Below, piece after piece: positions 7,025-13,588 of a stretch of 13,588 nt of DNA; the stretch's first letter is position 1, and the number at the start of each line of letters is the position of its first letter. The stretch is from NCBI GenBank assembly GCA_030038035.1, contig JASHPP010000171.1, positions 1 through 13,588 of the forward strand. The letters run 5' to 3'. The stretch comes from Trebonia sp. (GTDB lineage: Bacteria; Actinomycetota; Actinomycetes; Streptosporangiales; Streptosporangiaceae). The notes beneath the pieces were generated by a model, which made no database searches, was not told the DNA's origin, and saw nothing but the letters and a program-made list of their open reading frames with translations. The position numbers and the translations under genes are program-made.

Positions 7025-7133
7025 ACCGTCCTCCGTAAATTTTGTTGCTAAATAAAAATAGTTTTGATAGCAGAAGCGTATATATTCGGGTTCAGGCAGT
7101 CAAGGCGGGACGGCGCGGCACGAAGGCGGGGCC
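7025..7133. promoter_or_regulatory. AT-rich divergent promoter region between yceI-like and marR-like genes
   Basis: The 109-bp spacer contains a strikingly AT-rich run (about 7037-7070) in an otherwise GC-rich window, as expected for back-to-back promoters. TGCTA (7046-7050) and TAGCA (7068-7072) form a short inverted repeat 17 bp apart, a possible MarR-type operator. A TATATT (7081-7086) could be a -10 for the marR-like gene, but I see no matching -35 at standard spacing. The yceI Shine-Dalgarno is at 7030-7034. Confidence 0.5.
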
Positions 7134-7607
7134 ATGGCAGACCAGGCGGGCGGCTCCGAGCACTCTGCGTTGTGCCTGCGCCTAATGCAGCTGTTTCCCC
7201 GCGTGACCAGGGGAATGCGGCGCTGGCAGGATCGTGCCGCGCCCGCGCCAGTACCCTCCCCGCTGAGCCCGCGGCACGTCGCCGCACTCGAGCAGATCCG
7301 CAGCGGCCCGCTCACCGTCGGGGACTTGGCTTTCCGGCTGGACCTGACCCTCCCCACGGTCAGCGGCGTGCTCGCTGACCTTGACCGCGCAGGCCTGGTC
7401 GAACGGCGCCCCGACCCAGCCGACCGGCGGCGCACGATCGTCCAGGTCATCCCGGGCCAGGCAACCCTGATCAGCCGCTGGCTCGATGGCGCCGCCAAAC
7501 CACTGGCCCGCGTCCTGGACAAGCTCACCCCCGGCGAGCAGGAAGCCTTCCTCAAGGCCATGGATCTGCTCGAAACCGAGCTGCGCCGGCAGGACACCGA
7601 CAGCTGA
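7134..7607 (+). CDS. MarR-family transcriptional regulator
   Basis: A 157-residue winged-helix regulator. The core SPRHVAALEQIRSGPLTVGDLAFRLDLTLPTVSGVLADLDRAGLVERRPDPADRRRTIVQV (about 45-105) is a canonical MarR domain. The recognition helix is around TLPTVSGVLADLDRAG and the wing carries DPADRRR with its conserved Asp-Arg. Flanking helices at both ends (residues 10-35 and 107-152) would make the dimer interface. The ATG at 7134 follows AAGGCGG with short spacing. It diverges from the YceI-like gene, so it probably represses that gene and possibly the MFS permease and itself; the effector would be a small lipophilic or phenolic compound by analogy with the family. Confidence 0.93.
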   Translation: MADQAGGSEHSALCLRLMQLFPRVTRGMRRWQDRAAPAPVPSPLSPRHVAALEQIRSGPLTVGDLAFRLDLTLPTVSGVLADLDRAGLVERRPDPADRRRTIVQVIPGQATLISRWLDGAAKPLARVLDKLTPGEQEAFLKAMDLLETELRRQDTDS

Positions 7608-7877
7608 GCCGGCCAGCCGACCCGGCCCGGTGACCATCAACGCGCGAAGCGACCGAGCCGGACTTGAACATCTTGGCCTGCCTCGTCTCACCGCGCAGAT
7701 TCGACCAGCTCTGCGCTGTCGGCAGGAGGGCGGAGTGACCACGCTGCGCAGGTCCGTTCCAGACCGGGGCCGGGTTCAGGTCGTTCTCTTCTCTAGCTGG
7801 CCTTGCTGGCTCGCATGGCTCCGACGATCGGCCGCAAGGCCGCGCGGCGATCGAAGGTTCTGCCCTACCGTCGTGAT
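7608..7877. other. Gene-free spacer (270 bp)
   Basis: No convincing gene. A short frame from the GTG at 7735, after GGAGGGCGGA, gives 60 residues of low-complexity Arg/Trp-rich sequence and runs into the next gene, so I do not call it. TACCGT (7866-7871) lies exactly 6 nt before the ATG at 7878, matching the TANNNT box of leaderless actinobacterial genes; no good -35 accompanies it. Confidence 0.4.
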
Positions 7878-8366
7878 ATGCCCGCAAGGAAGCAGCCAAC
7901 CGATGAGGACACCGTGACCGCACGTCGTGTCCTGCTCGACGGGCTCGCCCGTGACCGTAACATCTTCGAACTCGTCACGGAGCTTGCGCCGTTGCACCCG
8001 CGGAACAACACCTTCCCCGGCGAAGTGTTTCTCCACCTCGCCGCAGACGCGCTGGCTGGGTGCGGGGCCAGCCGGGCTGACCCACTGGCTCTGGAGGGAC
8101 TGCGCGAGCGGTTCCTGCCCGAGCCCGCCGTCCGCGGGCGGCAGAACGCGAAGCTCCAGTACGCAGTGCTGGCCGCGGCAGCCCTCCACGGCGGCGCCGA
8201 ACCGGATCTGCTTGACGAAGCCGCCTGGTGGCAGACCGACGACTTCTGGCAGTACGCCCTGCTCGCGGCGGTCGCCTACATCCGCGCCGCCGCCAGCCGC
8301 GCGGGCGTTCCGGTGCGCCAGGCATGCCAGGACCTCGCCCGGCACCCCGGCCACCCAGCACCATAA
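7878..8366 (+). CDS. Hypothetical protein (162 aa), unknown family
   Basis: I do not recognise this protein. It is soluble-looking, with no signal peptide or membrane helix, and mostly alpha-helical. Distinct segments are RNIFELVTELAPLHPRNNTFP near the start, a KLQYAVLAAAALHGG helix in the middle, and an aromatic run AAWWQTDDFWQYALLAAVAYIRAAA near residues 120-145. The pattern is coding-like: GC at third positions and a globular mix of residues. I chose the ATG at 7878 because upstream in-frame sequence (from TTG 7803 or ATG 7815) is only basic and low-complexity. No Shine-Dalgarno is evident but a TANNNT box sits 6 nt before the ATG, so it may be leaderless. It stands alone between the MarR-like gene and the tRNA. 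Confidence 0.68.
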   Translation: MPARKQPTDEDTVTARRVLLDGLARDRNIFELVTELAPLHPRNNTFPGEVFLHLAADALAGCGASRADPLALEGLRERFLPEPAVRGRQNAKLQYAVLAAAALHGGAEPDLLDEAAWWQTDDFWQYALLAAVAYIRAAASRAGVPVRQACQDLARHPGHPAP

Positions 8367-8710
8367 CCGCCACTTCGGGACGCAGCCGAAACGATCACCC
8401 GACGATGTGATGGCCGATCATACGGCGGTCGGCGCGAGACCCGCTGGGATCTACGTCACGTCGGGTGACGGCCTCCGAACAGCGCGACTAGATGGGTGGC
8501 CTCTGCACGCGACGCAAGAGACGAGGGTCGCGCAGCGCGCGTCACGGCGACCGCCCGGTAACTGCTACCCCGCTGAGCTGGCCAGATGTTCCTGTCCGCA
8601 TCCCCGGACCCGGCCCCGCATCCTGCATTCGGATGGGCTCCGGCGCGGGAATCCAGCGTCGTTGTCACTTGATTGTCTCTTTTTACTCGAACGAGTAAAC
8701 GAAAAACCTG
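8367..8710. other. Gene-free stretch next to tRNA with hairpins and short repeats
   Basis: This 344-bp stretch has no supported gene. It holds a perfect inverted repeat CGTCAC-GTCGG-GTGACG (8454-8470), which could be a hairpin 88 bp after the hypothetical gene. It also has a direct repeat CCGCATCC at 8596-8603 and 8616-8623 (20 bp apart), and a small hairpin CATCC...GGATG around 8619-8635. The perfect palindrome at 8682-8699 is listed separately. Confidence 0.4.
8682..8699. repeat. Perfect 8-2-8 palindrome downstream of tRNA-Ala
   Basis: TTTACTCG-AA-CGAGTAAA is a perfect inverted repeat in a locally AT-rich patch, 12 bp beyond the tRNA 3' end in its direction of transcription. As RNA it would fold as a 7-bp stem with a 4-nt loop, but no U-run follows on either strand. 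It may be a tRNA transcript terminator of unusual form, a protein-binding palindrome, or a remnant of an integration site. Confidence 0.45.
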
Positions 8711-8783
<73 letters not shown>

Positions 8784-8929
8784 TCCCGATGGCTCATGGC
8801 CACCGGCTGGAACGCAGATAGCATACCGGGTTATCAGCGCTCCGTCGCACCAGGGCGGGTGCCGCGGCTAGCAGGCGCGATGGCAGCCGGGGTGCTGACG
8901 CGAACGTACCTCCTTTTCTTCGGATGGAG

Positions 8930-9904
8930 CTACGAGCGGAGCTTGGGGAGCACGTGTTCGCCGATCATCCGCAAGGTTGCCAGCGGATCGGCCGAGGCTA
9001 CCTGGATGGAGACGATGTCGGCGCCGACGTCGTGCACCAGCGGCCGGTATGCCTCGACCAGAGCGTCCGGGTCGCTGACCACCGTATAGCTGCCAAGCAC
9101 CTCGCCACGGTCCATGGCATCGGCCCTGGCGCGCAGGTTGGCAGGATCGGCGGCCTCAAGCCGACCGGGGGCACGCAGTCCGCGCATGGAGGACAGCGCC
9201 CGCCAGGCGTCGGCCTGGTTATCGGCCAGCACCGTCCACCGGGTGGCGAGCACCAGGTCCGGCGCGCCCGACTCGTCCGCCGCGCGCCGGTACGGTTCGA
9301 TGACCTTGGACACCGTGTCCTCGGGCTGCTTCACGCTGGTGATGATGCCGTCGGCGTACCGTCCGGCGAACTCGGCGGACTTGGGGCCGCCCGCAGCCAT
9401 TAGCACCGGCACCTGGTGGGCCGGCGGGGAGTAGAGCCTGGCCGTCTCGGTGGTGTAGTAGTCCCCCTCGAAGGAGAGCTTCTCGCCGCCGAACAGCCGG
9501 TGGATGATCTCCAGCGCCTCCTTCATCCGGGCCTGCCGTTCCTGGTAGCCGGGAAACTCGAAGCCGAGCGGCCGCTCGTTGATGGCCTCGCCGGTGCCGA
9601 CGCCCAGCAGCAGCCTCCCGCCGGAGAGCCGGTCCACCGTGGCCGCCGCCTGCGCGACAAGCGCCGGGTGGTAGTGGAAAAGCGGGCAGGTTACGGCCGT
9701 GCCGAGCTGTACCCGGCTGGTCCGGGCCGCCACTGTACCCAGCCATGACCAGACGAATCCGGCAGCGGAGGTGTCGTCAACCCAGGGGTGGAAGTGATCC
9801 GAGCCGAGAACTACGTCGAATCCGACTTCTTCCGCCGCCACCGCCTGTTCGACGAGATCCTCCGGCTGATAGGACTCGTGGCTGCACAACCAGGCGAATT
9901 TCAC
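8930..9904 (-). CDS. LLM-class F420-dependent oxidoreductase, glucose-6-phosphate dehydrogenase (FGD)-like subgroup
   Basis: A 324-residue TIM-barrel oxidoreductase of the bacterial luciferase-like superfamily, expected to use coenzyme F420 (hydride transfer) rather than flavin plus oxygen. It resembles mycobacterial FGD: E10, SDHFHPW (H37, W41) and GVGTGEAINE (E106) match FGD's catalytic Glu13, His40, Trp44 and Glu109 as I recall them. The lysine in TSVKQPED (K192) aligns with a phosphate-binding lysine of FGD, but the other two phosphate contacts (Lys and Arg) do not appear conserved. Glucose-6-phosphate is therefore unlikely to be the substrate. Start chosen at GTG 9904: it is where homology begins (VKFAWLCSHESYQPE) and an AGGTGA precedes it. 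It lies 4 nt after the stop of the other LLM gene and is the last gene of the operon; the substrate is probably an intermediate made by its neighbours. Confidence 0.88.
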   Translation of the reverse strand: MKFAWLCSHESYQPEDLVEQAVAAEEVGFDVVLGSDHFHPWVDDTSAAGFVWSWLGTVAARTSRVQLGTAVTCPLFHYHPALVAQAAATVDRLSGGRLLLGVGTGEAINERPLGFEFPGYQERQARMKEALEIIHRLFGGEKLSFEGDYYTTETARLYSPPAHQVPVLMAAGGPKSAEFAGRYADGIITSVKQPEDTVSKVIEPYRRAADESGAPDLVLATRWTVLADNQADAWRALSSMRGLRAPGRLEAADPANLRARADAMDRGEVLGSYTVVSDPDALVEAYRPLVHDVGADIVSIQVASADPLATLRMIGEHVLPKLRS

Positions 9905-9908
9905 GAGA

Positions 9909-10883
9909 TCACCTGAACTTCGGCAGGACTTCGGCGCCCAGCAGCTCGATCTGGTCGAACCACCGGTCAAACTTGAACCGGAAGTCGAAGACCAGATGCT
10001 CGACGCCTAGCCGCTCGAACTTGCGGATCTCTTCCACGGCTTCAGCGGGGTTCCCCACGATGAGCTGGCCCTCCAGATCTTCCACCGTCTGGTAGCTGCC
10101 CGACGGCGGCTTCACCGCAAACTTTGCCTTGTTCGCCCAGGCCAGCAGGCCCGGGATGTTGACGTGCTTGAGCGCCTCTTCGCGGCTTTCCTCGATGGAC
10201 GTCGGCGGGATCACCGCGATCGTGATGGGATCCTTGCCCTGGTCCTGCTCCATGGCCCGGATGGCCTCGATCCGCTTGGCCAGCGTGGCCAGGCTGATCC
10301 TGCCCGGCATCCAGCCGTCGCAGAACTCCACCGCGAGCCGCGCCGACCTTGGAGTGGCGCCGCAGTACCAGAACGGCACCGGCCCGCCGACCGGCTTGGG
10401 CTCGATGGTCACGCCGTTGAACGTGAAGCAGCCGTCGGCATAGCTGACGTCGTTGGCCGCGGCCACCAGGCGGAGGATCTTGGCGTTCGACCGGACCAGC
10501 TCTACCCGGTCCCTGCCCCCCCAGCCGACCGCGTCGAATTCGTGGTCGTAAGTGCCGGCCCCGAAGCCGAAGATCAGCCGCGGCCCGGCGAGCTGGGTGA
10601 TCGTTCCCGCCATCAGCGCGGTGACCAGCGGGTGCCGGAACGGGATGAGCGAGCCGGTGCCCAGCTCGATCCGCTCGGTGACGGCGCCGATCGCGGTGAG
10701 CGTGGTCAGCGCGTCGTAGAACGTCCTGTCGGGCTTCTCCATCTCGCCGTGCGGCTCGAAGACCAGGTGATCCCTGACCCAGACCGAGTCGAAGCCGAGT
10801 TCCTCCGCGCGTCTGGCGCCGACCAGCAGCTTGTCGCGGCTTGCATGCTCGCCGAAGTGCGGTAGCAGCAGTCCGAATTTCAT
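9909..10883 (-). CDS. LLM-class flavin/F420-dependent oxidoreductase
   Basis: A second 324-residue luciferase-like monooxygenase-family protein, divergent from its neighbour. Family marks are MKFGLLLPHFGEHASRDKLLVGARRAEELGFDSVWVRDHL (first strand and helix, with the usual His in RDHL at 39), IELGTGSLIPFRHPLVTALMAGTITQLAGPRLIFGFGAGTYDHEFDAVG, then WYCGATPRSARLAVEFCDGW and the C-terminal FERLGVEHLVFDF strand. The group includes FMN/O2 monooxygenases and F420 reductases; sequence alone does not decide between them. The ATG at 10883 directly abuts the TGA of the amidohydrolase gene (TGAATG), with AAGGA upstream inside that gene. Context suggests it oxidises or reduces a heterocycle or ring-opened product in the same pathway. 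Confidence 0.9.
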   Translation of the reverse strand: MKFGLLLPHFGEHASRDKLLVGARRAEELGFDSVWVRDHLVFEPHGEMEKPDRTFYDALTTLTAIGAVTERIELGTGSLIPFRHPLVTALMAGTITQLAGPRLIFGFGAGTYDHEFDAVGWGGRDRVELVRSNAKILRLVAAANDVSYADGCFTFNGVTIEPKPVGGPVPFWYCGATPRSARLAVEFCDGWMPGRISLATLAKRIEAIRAMEQDQGKDPITIAVIPPTSIEESREEALKHVNIPGLLAWANKAKFAVKPPSGSYQTVEDLEGQLIVGNPAEAVEEIRKFERLGVEHLVFDFRFKFDRWFDQIELLGAEVLPKFR

Positions 10884-12287
10884 TCAGTCACCGATCCTTG
10901 TATTCGTTGCGAGCCGCTGCGCGGTGGCTTGCCGACCATGTCCTGGCATCCCGGTGACCTTGCCGCCGGAGTAGACAGGCACCCCACGTACGTAGGTCTG
11001 GGTGATGCGCGCCCGGGAGGTCACCCCGTCGTACGGCGTCCAGCCGCAGCGGGAGAGCACGTCAGCGTTGCTGATGGTCCAGTTCGCGTTCAGGTCCGCG
11101 AGGACGAAATCGGCGTCGAGACCTGGCGTGAGCGAACCCTTGGTGGCGGCCAGGCCGAACGCCCTGGCAGGCCTGCTGGCCACCGAGTCCACCGCCCGCT
11201 CAAGGCTGATCTGGTTCGTGGCCACGGCGTCCAGCAGCAGCGGGTAGTAATGCTGGATGCCGGGAGTTCCGGTGTGGCAGGACCACATCTTCTCCCAGCC
11301 GATTTCCTTCTCTTCCCTAGTGTGCGGCGCGTGGTCGGAGGAGCAGACGTCGATCGTTCCGTCGTTCAGTCCCTCCCAGACCGCTTCCCGCGCGTCGTCG
11401 GGCACCCAGTAAGACAGCGCGTACGGACCCAGCCTCTCCACGTGCTCCCAGCGGGAGAGGAACAGCGCCCAGTGGTTGACCTCACAGGTGACGTCGATGC
11501 CGCGGCTCTTCGCCCGGCGCACCGCGTCGATCGCCCGCCGGGTCTGCATGTGCGCGATGTGCACCGGACAGCCGGACGCCTCGGCCAGCCGCAACACCGT
11601 GTCCACCGCGGTGTCCCAGATCACTCCCTCGCGGGCCGCTAGCGTCTTGGCATACGCCTGCGGCGTATTCTCGCCTCTGGCCAGGTACTGGCCCTCGAAG
11701 TAGTCCATCAGCGCCTGGTCGTGCGGGTGGATGATGAGCCGGAGGCCGGTCCTTGCGATCTCGTCCATCGCCCGCAGCAGGTCCCCGTGATCGTGCATCC
11801 CGGTTCCCGCCGGGTGGGGGTAGGTGCGACCGCTGTCCACCACCATGTAGATCTTGTAGGCCCTGATGCCGAGCCCGGCCATCTTCTCCACCTCGGCCGG
11901 GTCGGTGGCCGCCGGATTGTGGTTGTAGTCGACGATCGACTTGGCCGCGTAGCTGACCAGCACGTCGGCGAGCGCCTCCGCCGTGGTGGTCGGCGGGTTC
12001 AGGTTCGGCATGCCGAACACGGTGGTCACTCCCCCGGCGGCCGCAGCGGCGGTCGCGGTCGTGATGTCCTCCTTGTGGGTGAACCCGGGCTCGCGCAGGT
12101 GCACGTGGACGTCGACCATCCCGGGCAGCACGAACTGGCCGGTCGCGTCGATGGTCCGCACAGCCTCGGCTGGCACCTCGGGCCGGACGATCCCGGCGAT
12201 CGTGCCCTCGCTCACCAGCAGGTCGGCTTCGGCCAGCCCGCCCGGGGTGAACACCTGGCCGCCGGATACCCGTAGGTCGATCGTCAC
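10884..12287 (-). CDS. Cyclic amidohydrolase, dihydroorotase/allantoinase type
   Basis: A 467-residue amidohydrolase-superfamily TIM barrel that should hydrolyse a cyclic amide (C-N) bond with a binuclear metal centre. All ligands are visible: HVHLREPG (H61, H63), the carboxylated lysine K145 (AYKIYM), H187 (IIHPHD), a His in HIAHMQT (243-249) and D318 (CSSDHAPHT). HLREPG is the dihydroorotase/allantoinase signature rather than that of hydantoinase/dihydropyrimidinase. At 467 residues it is longer than typical PyrC, and no pyrimidine biosynthesis gene is nearby, so a catabolic role on an allantoin-, hydantoin- or lactam-like ring is more likely. Start GTG 12287 has GGAGG 7 nt upstream and overlaps the preceding gene's TGA (GTGA). 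The tail after about residue 445 is unstructured-looking. Confidence 0.92.
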   Translation of the reverse strand: MTIDLRVSGGQVFTPGGLAEADLLVSEGTIAGIVRPEVPAEAVRTIDATGQFVLPGMVDVHVHLREPGFTHKEDITTATAAAAAGGVTTVFGMPNLNPPTTTAEALADVLVSYAAKSIVDYNHNPAATDPAEVEKMAGLGIRAYKIYMVVDSGRTYPHPAGTGMHDHGDLLRAMDEIARTGLRLIIHPHDQALMDYFEGQYLARGENTPQAYAKTLAAREGVIWDTAVDTVLRLAEASGCPVHIAHMQTRRAIDAVRRAKSRGIDVTCEVNHWALFLSRWEHVERLGPYALSYWVPDDAREAVWEGLNDGTIDVCSSDHAPHTREEKEIGWEKMWSCHTGTPGIQHYYPLLLDAVATNQISLERAVDSVASRPARAFGLAATKGSLTPGLDADFVLADLNANWTISNADVLSRCGWTPYDGVTSRARITQTYVRGVPVYSGGKVTGMPGHGRQATAQRLATNTRIGD

Positions 12288-13255
12288 GTAAGAACCTCCA
12301 CTGTCTCTGCATCCGCTGTCTCGCGATGATCCGTGGTGCCATGGCCGACCGACCTGATCACCAGGCCGGCCGGCCTGACGTAGTCAAGAAACCAGCCCAC
12401 GATCCGGGGCGTGACTTGCTCCCAGTACTGGTCGTAGGCGCCGTAGTGGGTGGCGTGCCGCTGCATGATCAGCGATCGCGGACCGCGCGCGGCCCGGTAC
12501 AACCGCACGGCATGATCGGTCGGGGTGGTCGCGTCGTCCTCCACCCCGATGACCAGCAGCGGGGTCGTCAGCCCCGCCGCCGCGTCGACCGGCCTGTAGG
12601 CGAGGATCTCCGCCGCGGCGGCCAGCGGGACCTTGGCCGGGATCCGGTCGTCCACGTCCGACTTGACCGCGGTGGCGCGCCGTTCCGGCGTGGCCACCAT
12701 GATCTCCTCGCGGGGGCTGACCAGGCGGCCCCTTCCGGTCAGCACGCGCTGGCGCTGATCCTCGGCCAGCGCGGCGAGGAAGGCCAGCCACTCGTGCTCG
12801 GAGCGCATCCGGTGCAGCCAGTCGGCTCCGTCGGCGACTGGAACCTGGCTGACCGCAGCGCGGATCCGCGGATCCGCGGCGGCCAGCAGTACCGCATTGC
12901 CGCCGCCGGTACCGCCGGTGCCGAATACCCCGAGCGCATCCGGGTCCACGTCCTGGCGGGTGGTCAGGTAGGTGACGGCGTTGACCAGGTCGCGGAGCTG
13001 GCTGGCGGGCGAGAGCCTGCCGTAGTCGCCCTCGGACTCGCCGAAGCCCCGGTAGTCGAAGATCAGCACGCCGAACCCGGCCGCAGTCAGCGCCTCGTGA
13101 TACCTGACGTAGAGCTTCGCGTCCTTAAGACCAAGCCAGCCAGGACCCTGCACGATGGCCGGCCAGCGTCCGAAGGCCGGCGGGTCGTCCGGTTGGCGCC
13201 ACAGCGCGCTGATCCTGCATCCCTCGCTGTAGAAGGAGACCGTCTGGCTCCGCAT
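12284..13255 (-). CDS. Alpha/beta hydrolase-fold protein lacking the nucleophile serine
   Basis: A 323-residue alpha/beta hydrolase of the peptidase S15/FrsA-like type. Fold marks are the oxyanion-side QGPGWLGLKD (36-45), the FDYRGFGESEGDYG strand-turn (66-79), the strand and elbow LGVFGTGGTGGGNAVLLAAADPRI (108-131), LVIGVEDDATTP (acid at D241) and RHATHYGAY (His at H270). In relatives the elbow reads like G-T-S-Y-S-G-G; here it is G-T-G-G-T-G-G, so the serine position is Gly114. The underlying codons read GGC ACC GGC GGT ACC GGC, with no serine codon. It is either non-catalytic, uses another residue, or the alignment is shifted to T116. Homologues act as C-C hydrolases, esterases or amidases. 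ATG at 13255 is 3 nt after the molybdenum hydroxylase stop, with GAGG 7 nt upstream; its TGA overlaps the amidohydrolase start. Confidence 0.87.
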   Translation of the reverse strand: MRSQTVSFYSEGCRISALWRQPDDPPAFGRWPAIVQGPGWLGLKDAKLYVRYHEALTAAGFGVLIFDYRGFGESEGDYGRLSPASQLRDLVNAVTYLTTRQDVDPDALGVFGTGGTGGGNAVLLAAADPRIRAAVSQVPVADGADWLHRMRSEHEWLAFLAALAEDQRQRVLTGRGRLVSPREEIMVATPERRATAVKSDVDDRIPAKVPLAAAAEILAYRPVDAAAGLTTPLLVIGVEDDATTPTDHAVRLYRAARGPRSLIMQRHATHYGAYDQYWEQVTPRIVGWFLDYVRPAGLVIRSVGHGTTDHRETADAETVEVLT

Positions 13256-13258
13256 GCA

Positions 13259-13588
13259 TCAACCTCGTTCCGTGTCCGTCGCGCCCGGCCCGGCCGCGGT
13301 GTGCTCGGCGTCCGTTACGCCGGCAGCCGTCCCGTCCGCGGCGCTCTCGCGGATCAGCCGCCACACCCGTTCCGGAGTGAGCGGCAGCCGCAGCGACCAC
13401 CGGCCGGTGGCCCTTGCGATCGCGGTCGCAGCCGCGGCCGACATCGGGTTCAGCGCGCCCTCGCCGCTGCCCTTGGCGCCGTAGGGGCCGACGCCGTCCG
13501 CGCGCTGGACGATCATGGTGTCGATGCGGCGGGGCAGATCGGTGCTCTTCGGCACCCGGTACTCGACGATGTTCGGGTTGACGATCTG
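13259..13588 (-). CDS. Xanthine dehydrogenase-family molybdopterin-binding subunit, C-terminal fragment (runs off window)
   Basis: Only the last 109 residues are in the window; the gene continues past the right edge. The visible part reads QIVNPNIVEYRVPKSTDLPRR, then VGPYGAKGSGEGALNPMSAAAATAIARATG and LPLTPERVWRLI. This is the standard ending of xanthine dehydrogenase / aldehyde oxidase / CO-dehydrogenase-type large subunits: EY-VP-stretch, GPYGAKG-GE with the catalytic glutamate next to the molybdenum centre, and the terminal PLTPERV. A roughly 30-residue Ala/Thr/Gly-rich tail follows. The enzyme would hydroxylate an N-heterocycle or aldehyde using water, with FeS and FAD partners probably encoded upstream outside the window. 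It is the first visible gene of the operon. Confidence 0.92.
   Translation of the reverse strand, partial: QIVNPNIVEYRVPKSTDLPRRIDTMIVQRADGVGPYGAKGSGEGALNPMSAAAATAIARATGRWSLRLPLTPERVWRLIRESAADGTAAGVTDAEHTAAGPGATDTERG

Noticed and set aside
7617..7917. Possible small gene from GTG 7735 after GGAGGGCGGA
   Set aside because: The product is Arg/Trp-rich without a recognisable pattern and overlaps the start of the better-supported gene at 7878.
8682..8699. Calling the palindrome a Rho-independent terminator
   Set aside because: The stem is AT-rich and no T-run follows it on either strand, so I list it only as a repeat.
8784..8929. Terminator for the catabolic operon after the last LLM gene
   Set aside because: I saw no hairpin followed by a T-run; only a weak CTCC/GGAG pairing near 8910-8930.
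8930..13588. Naming the operon as the Rut uracil or a nicotine pathway
   Set aside because: The gene content differs: RutB/RutC/RutF-type genes are absent, the amidohydrolase is dihydroorotase/allantoinase-like, and there are two LLM proteins. No specific substrate is supported.

Overview
The window is very GC-rich (roughly 70% by eye) and looks like chromosomal DNA of a filamentous or otherwise high-GC actinobacterium. Supporting signs are GTG starts, tRNA-Ala without an encoded CCA, two luciferase-like oxidoreductases of the kind that use coenzyme F420, a mycothiol-dependent maleylpyruvate isomerase-type protein, a large cyclase/AAA signalling protein, and a promoter placed for leaderless translation. 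No species can be named from the sequence alone. I saw no transposase, phage gene, CRISPR array or rRNA.

Layout, left to right. (1) 29-3483, minus strand: a 60-codon small ORF with a strong Shine-Dalgarno, then a class III nucleotide cyclase fused to an AAA/NTPase and a TPR-like C-terminus. The gap between them is dense in palindromes and repeats. (2) 3651-5068, minus: a TetR-type regulator translationally coupled (ATGA) to a DinB/maleylpyruvate-isomerase-like protein. A recognisable promoter and operator-like inverted repeats sit over the regulator's start codon. (3) 5089-7607: a YceI-like lipocalin protein followed by an MFS permease on the minus strand, divergent from a MarR-type regulator across an unusually AT-rich spacer. 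The permease has no normal start codon where its N-terminus should be. (4) 7878-8366, plus: an unrecognised 162-residue protein, then a 344-bp gene-free stretch. (5) 8711-8783, minus: tRNA-Ala(GGC), with a perfect palindrome just past its 3' end.

(6) 8930-13588, minus: a tightly packed catabolic-looking operon that enters the window from the right. In transcription order it holds the C-terminus of a xanthine-dehydrogenase-family molybdenum hydroxylase, an alpha/beta hydrolase-fold protein lacking its nucleophilic serine, a dihydroorotase/allantoinase-type cyclic amidohydrolase, and two luciferase-like (LLM) oxidoreductases. Gene junctions are 3 nt, a 4-nt overlap, 0 nt and 4 nt, so the five genes are almost certainly co-transcribed.

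The operon is the most interesting part. Its enzyme set reads as an oxidise/reduce, ring-open and cleave route for an N-heterocycle (purine-, pyrimidine-, pyridine- or hydantoin-like). It recalls the logic of the Rut uracil pathway and of nicotine and purine catabolism but matches none that I know gene for gene. The substrate is inference. The enzyme classes are well supported by motifs.
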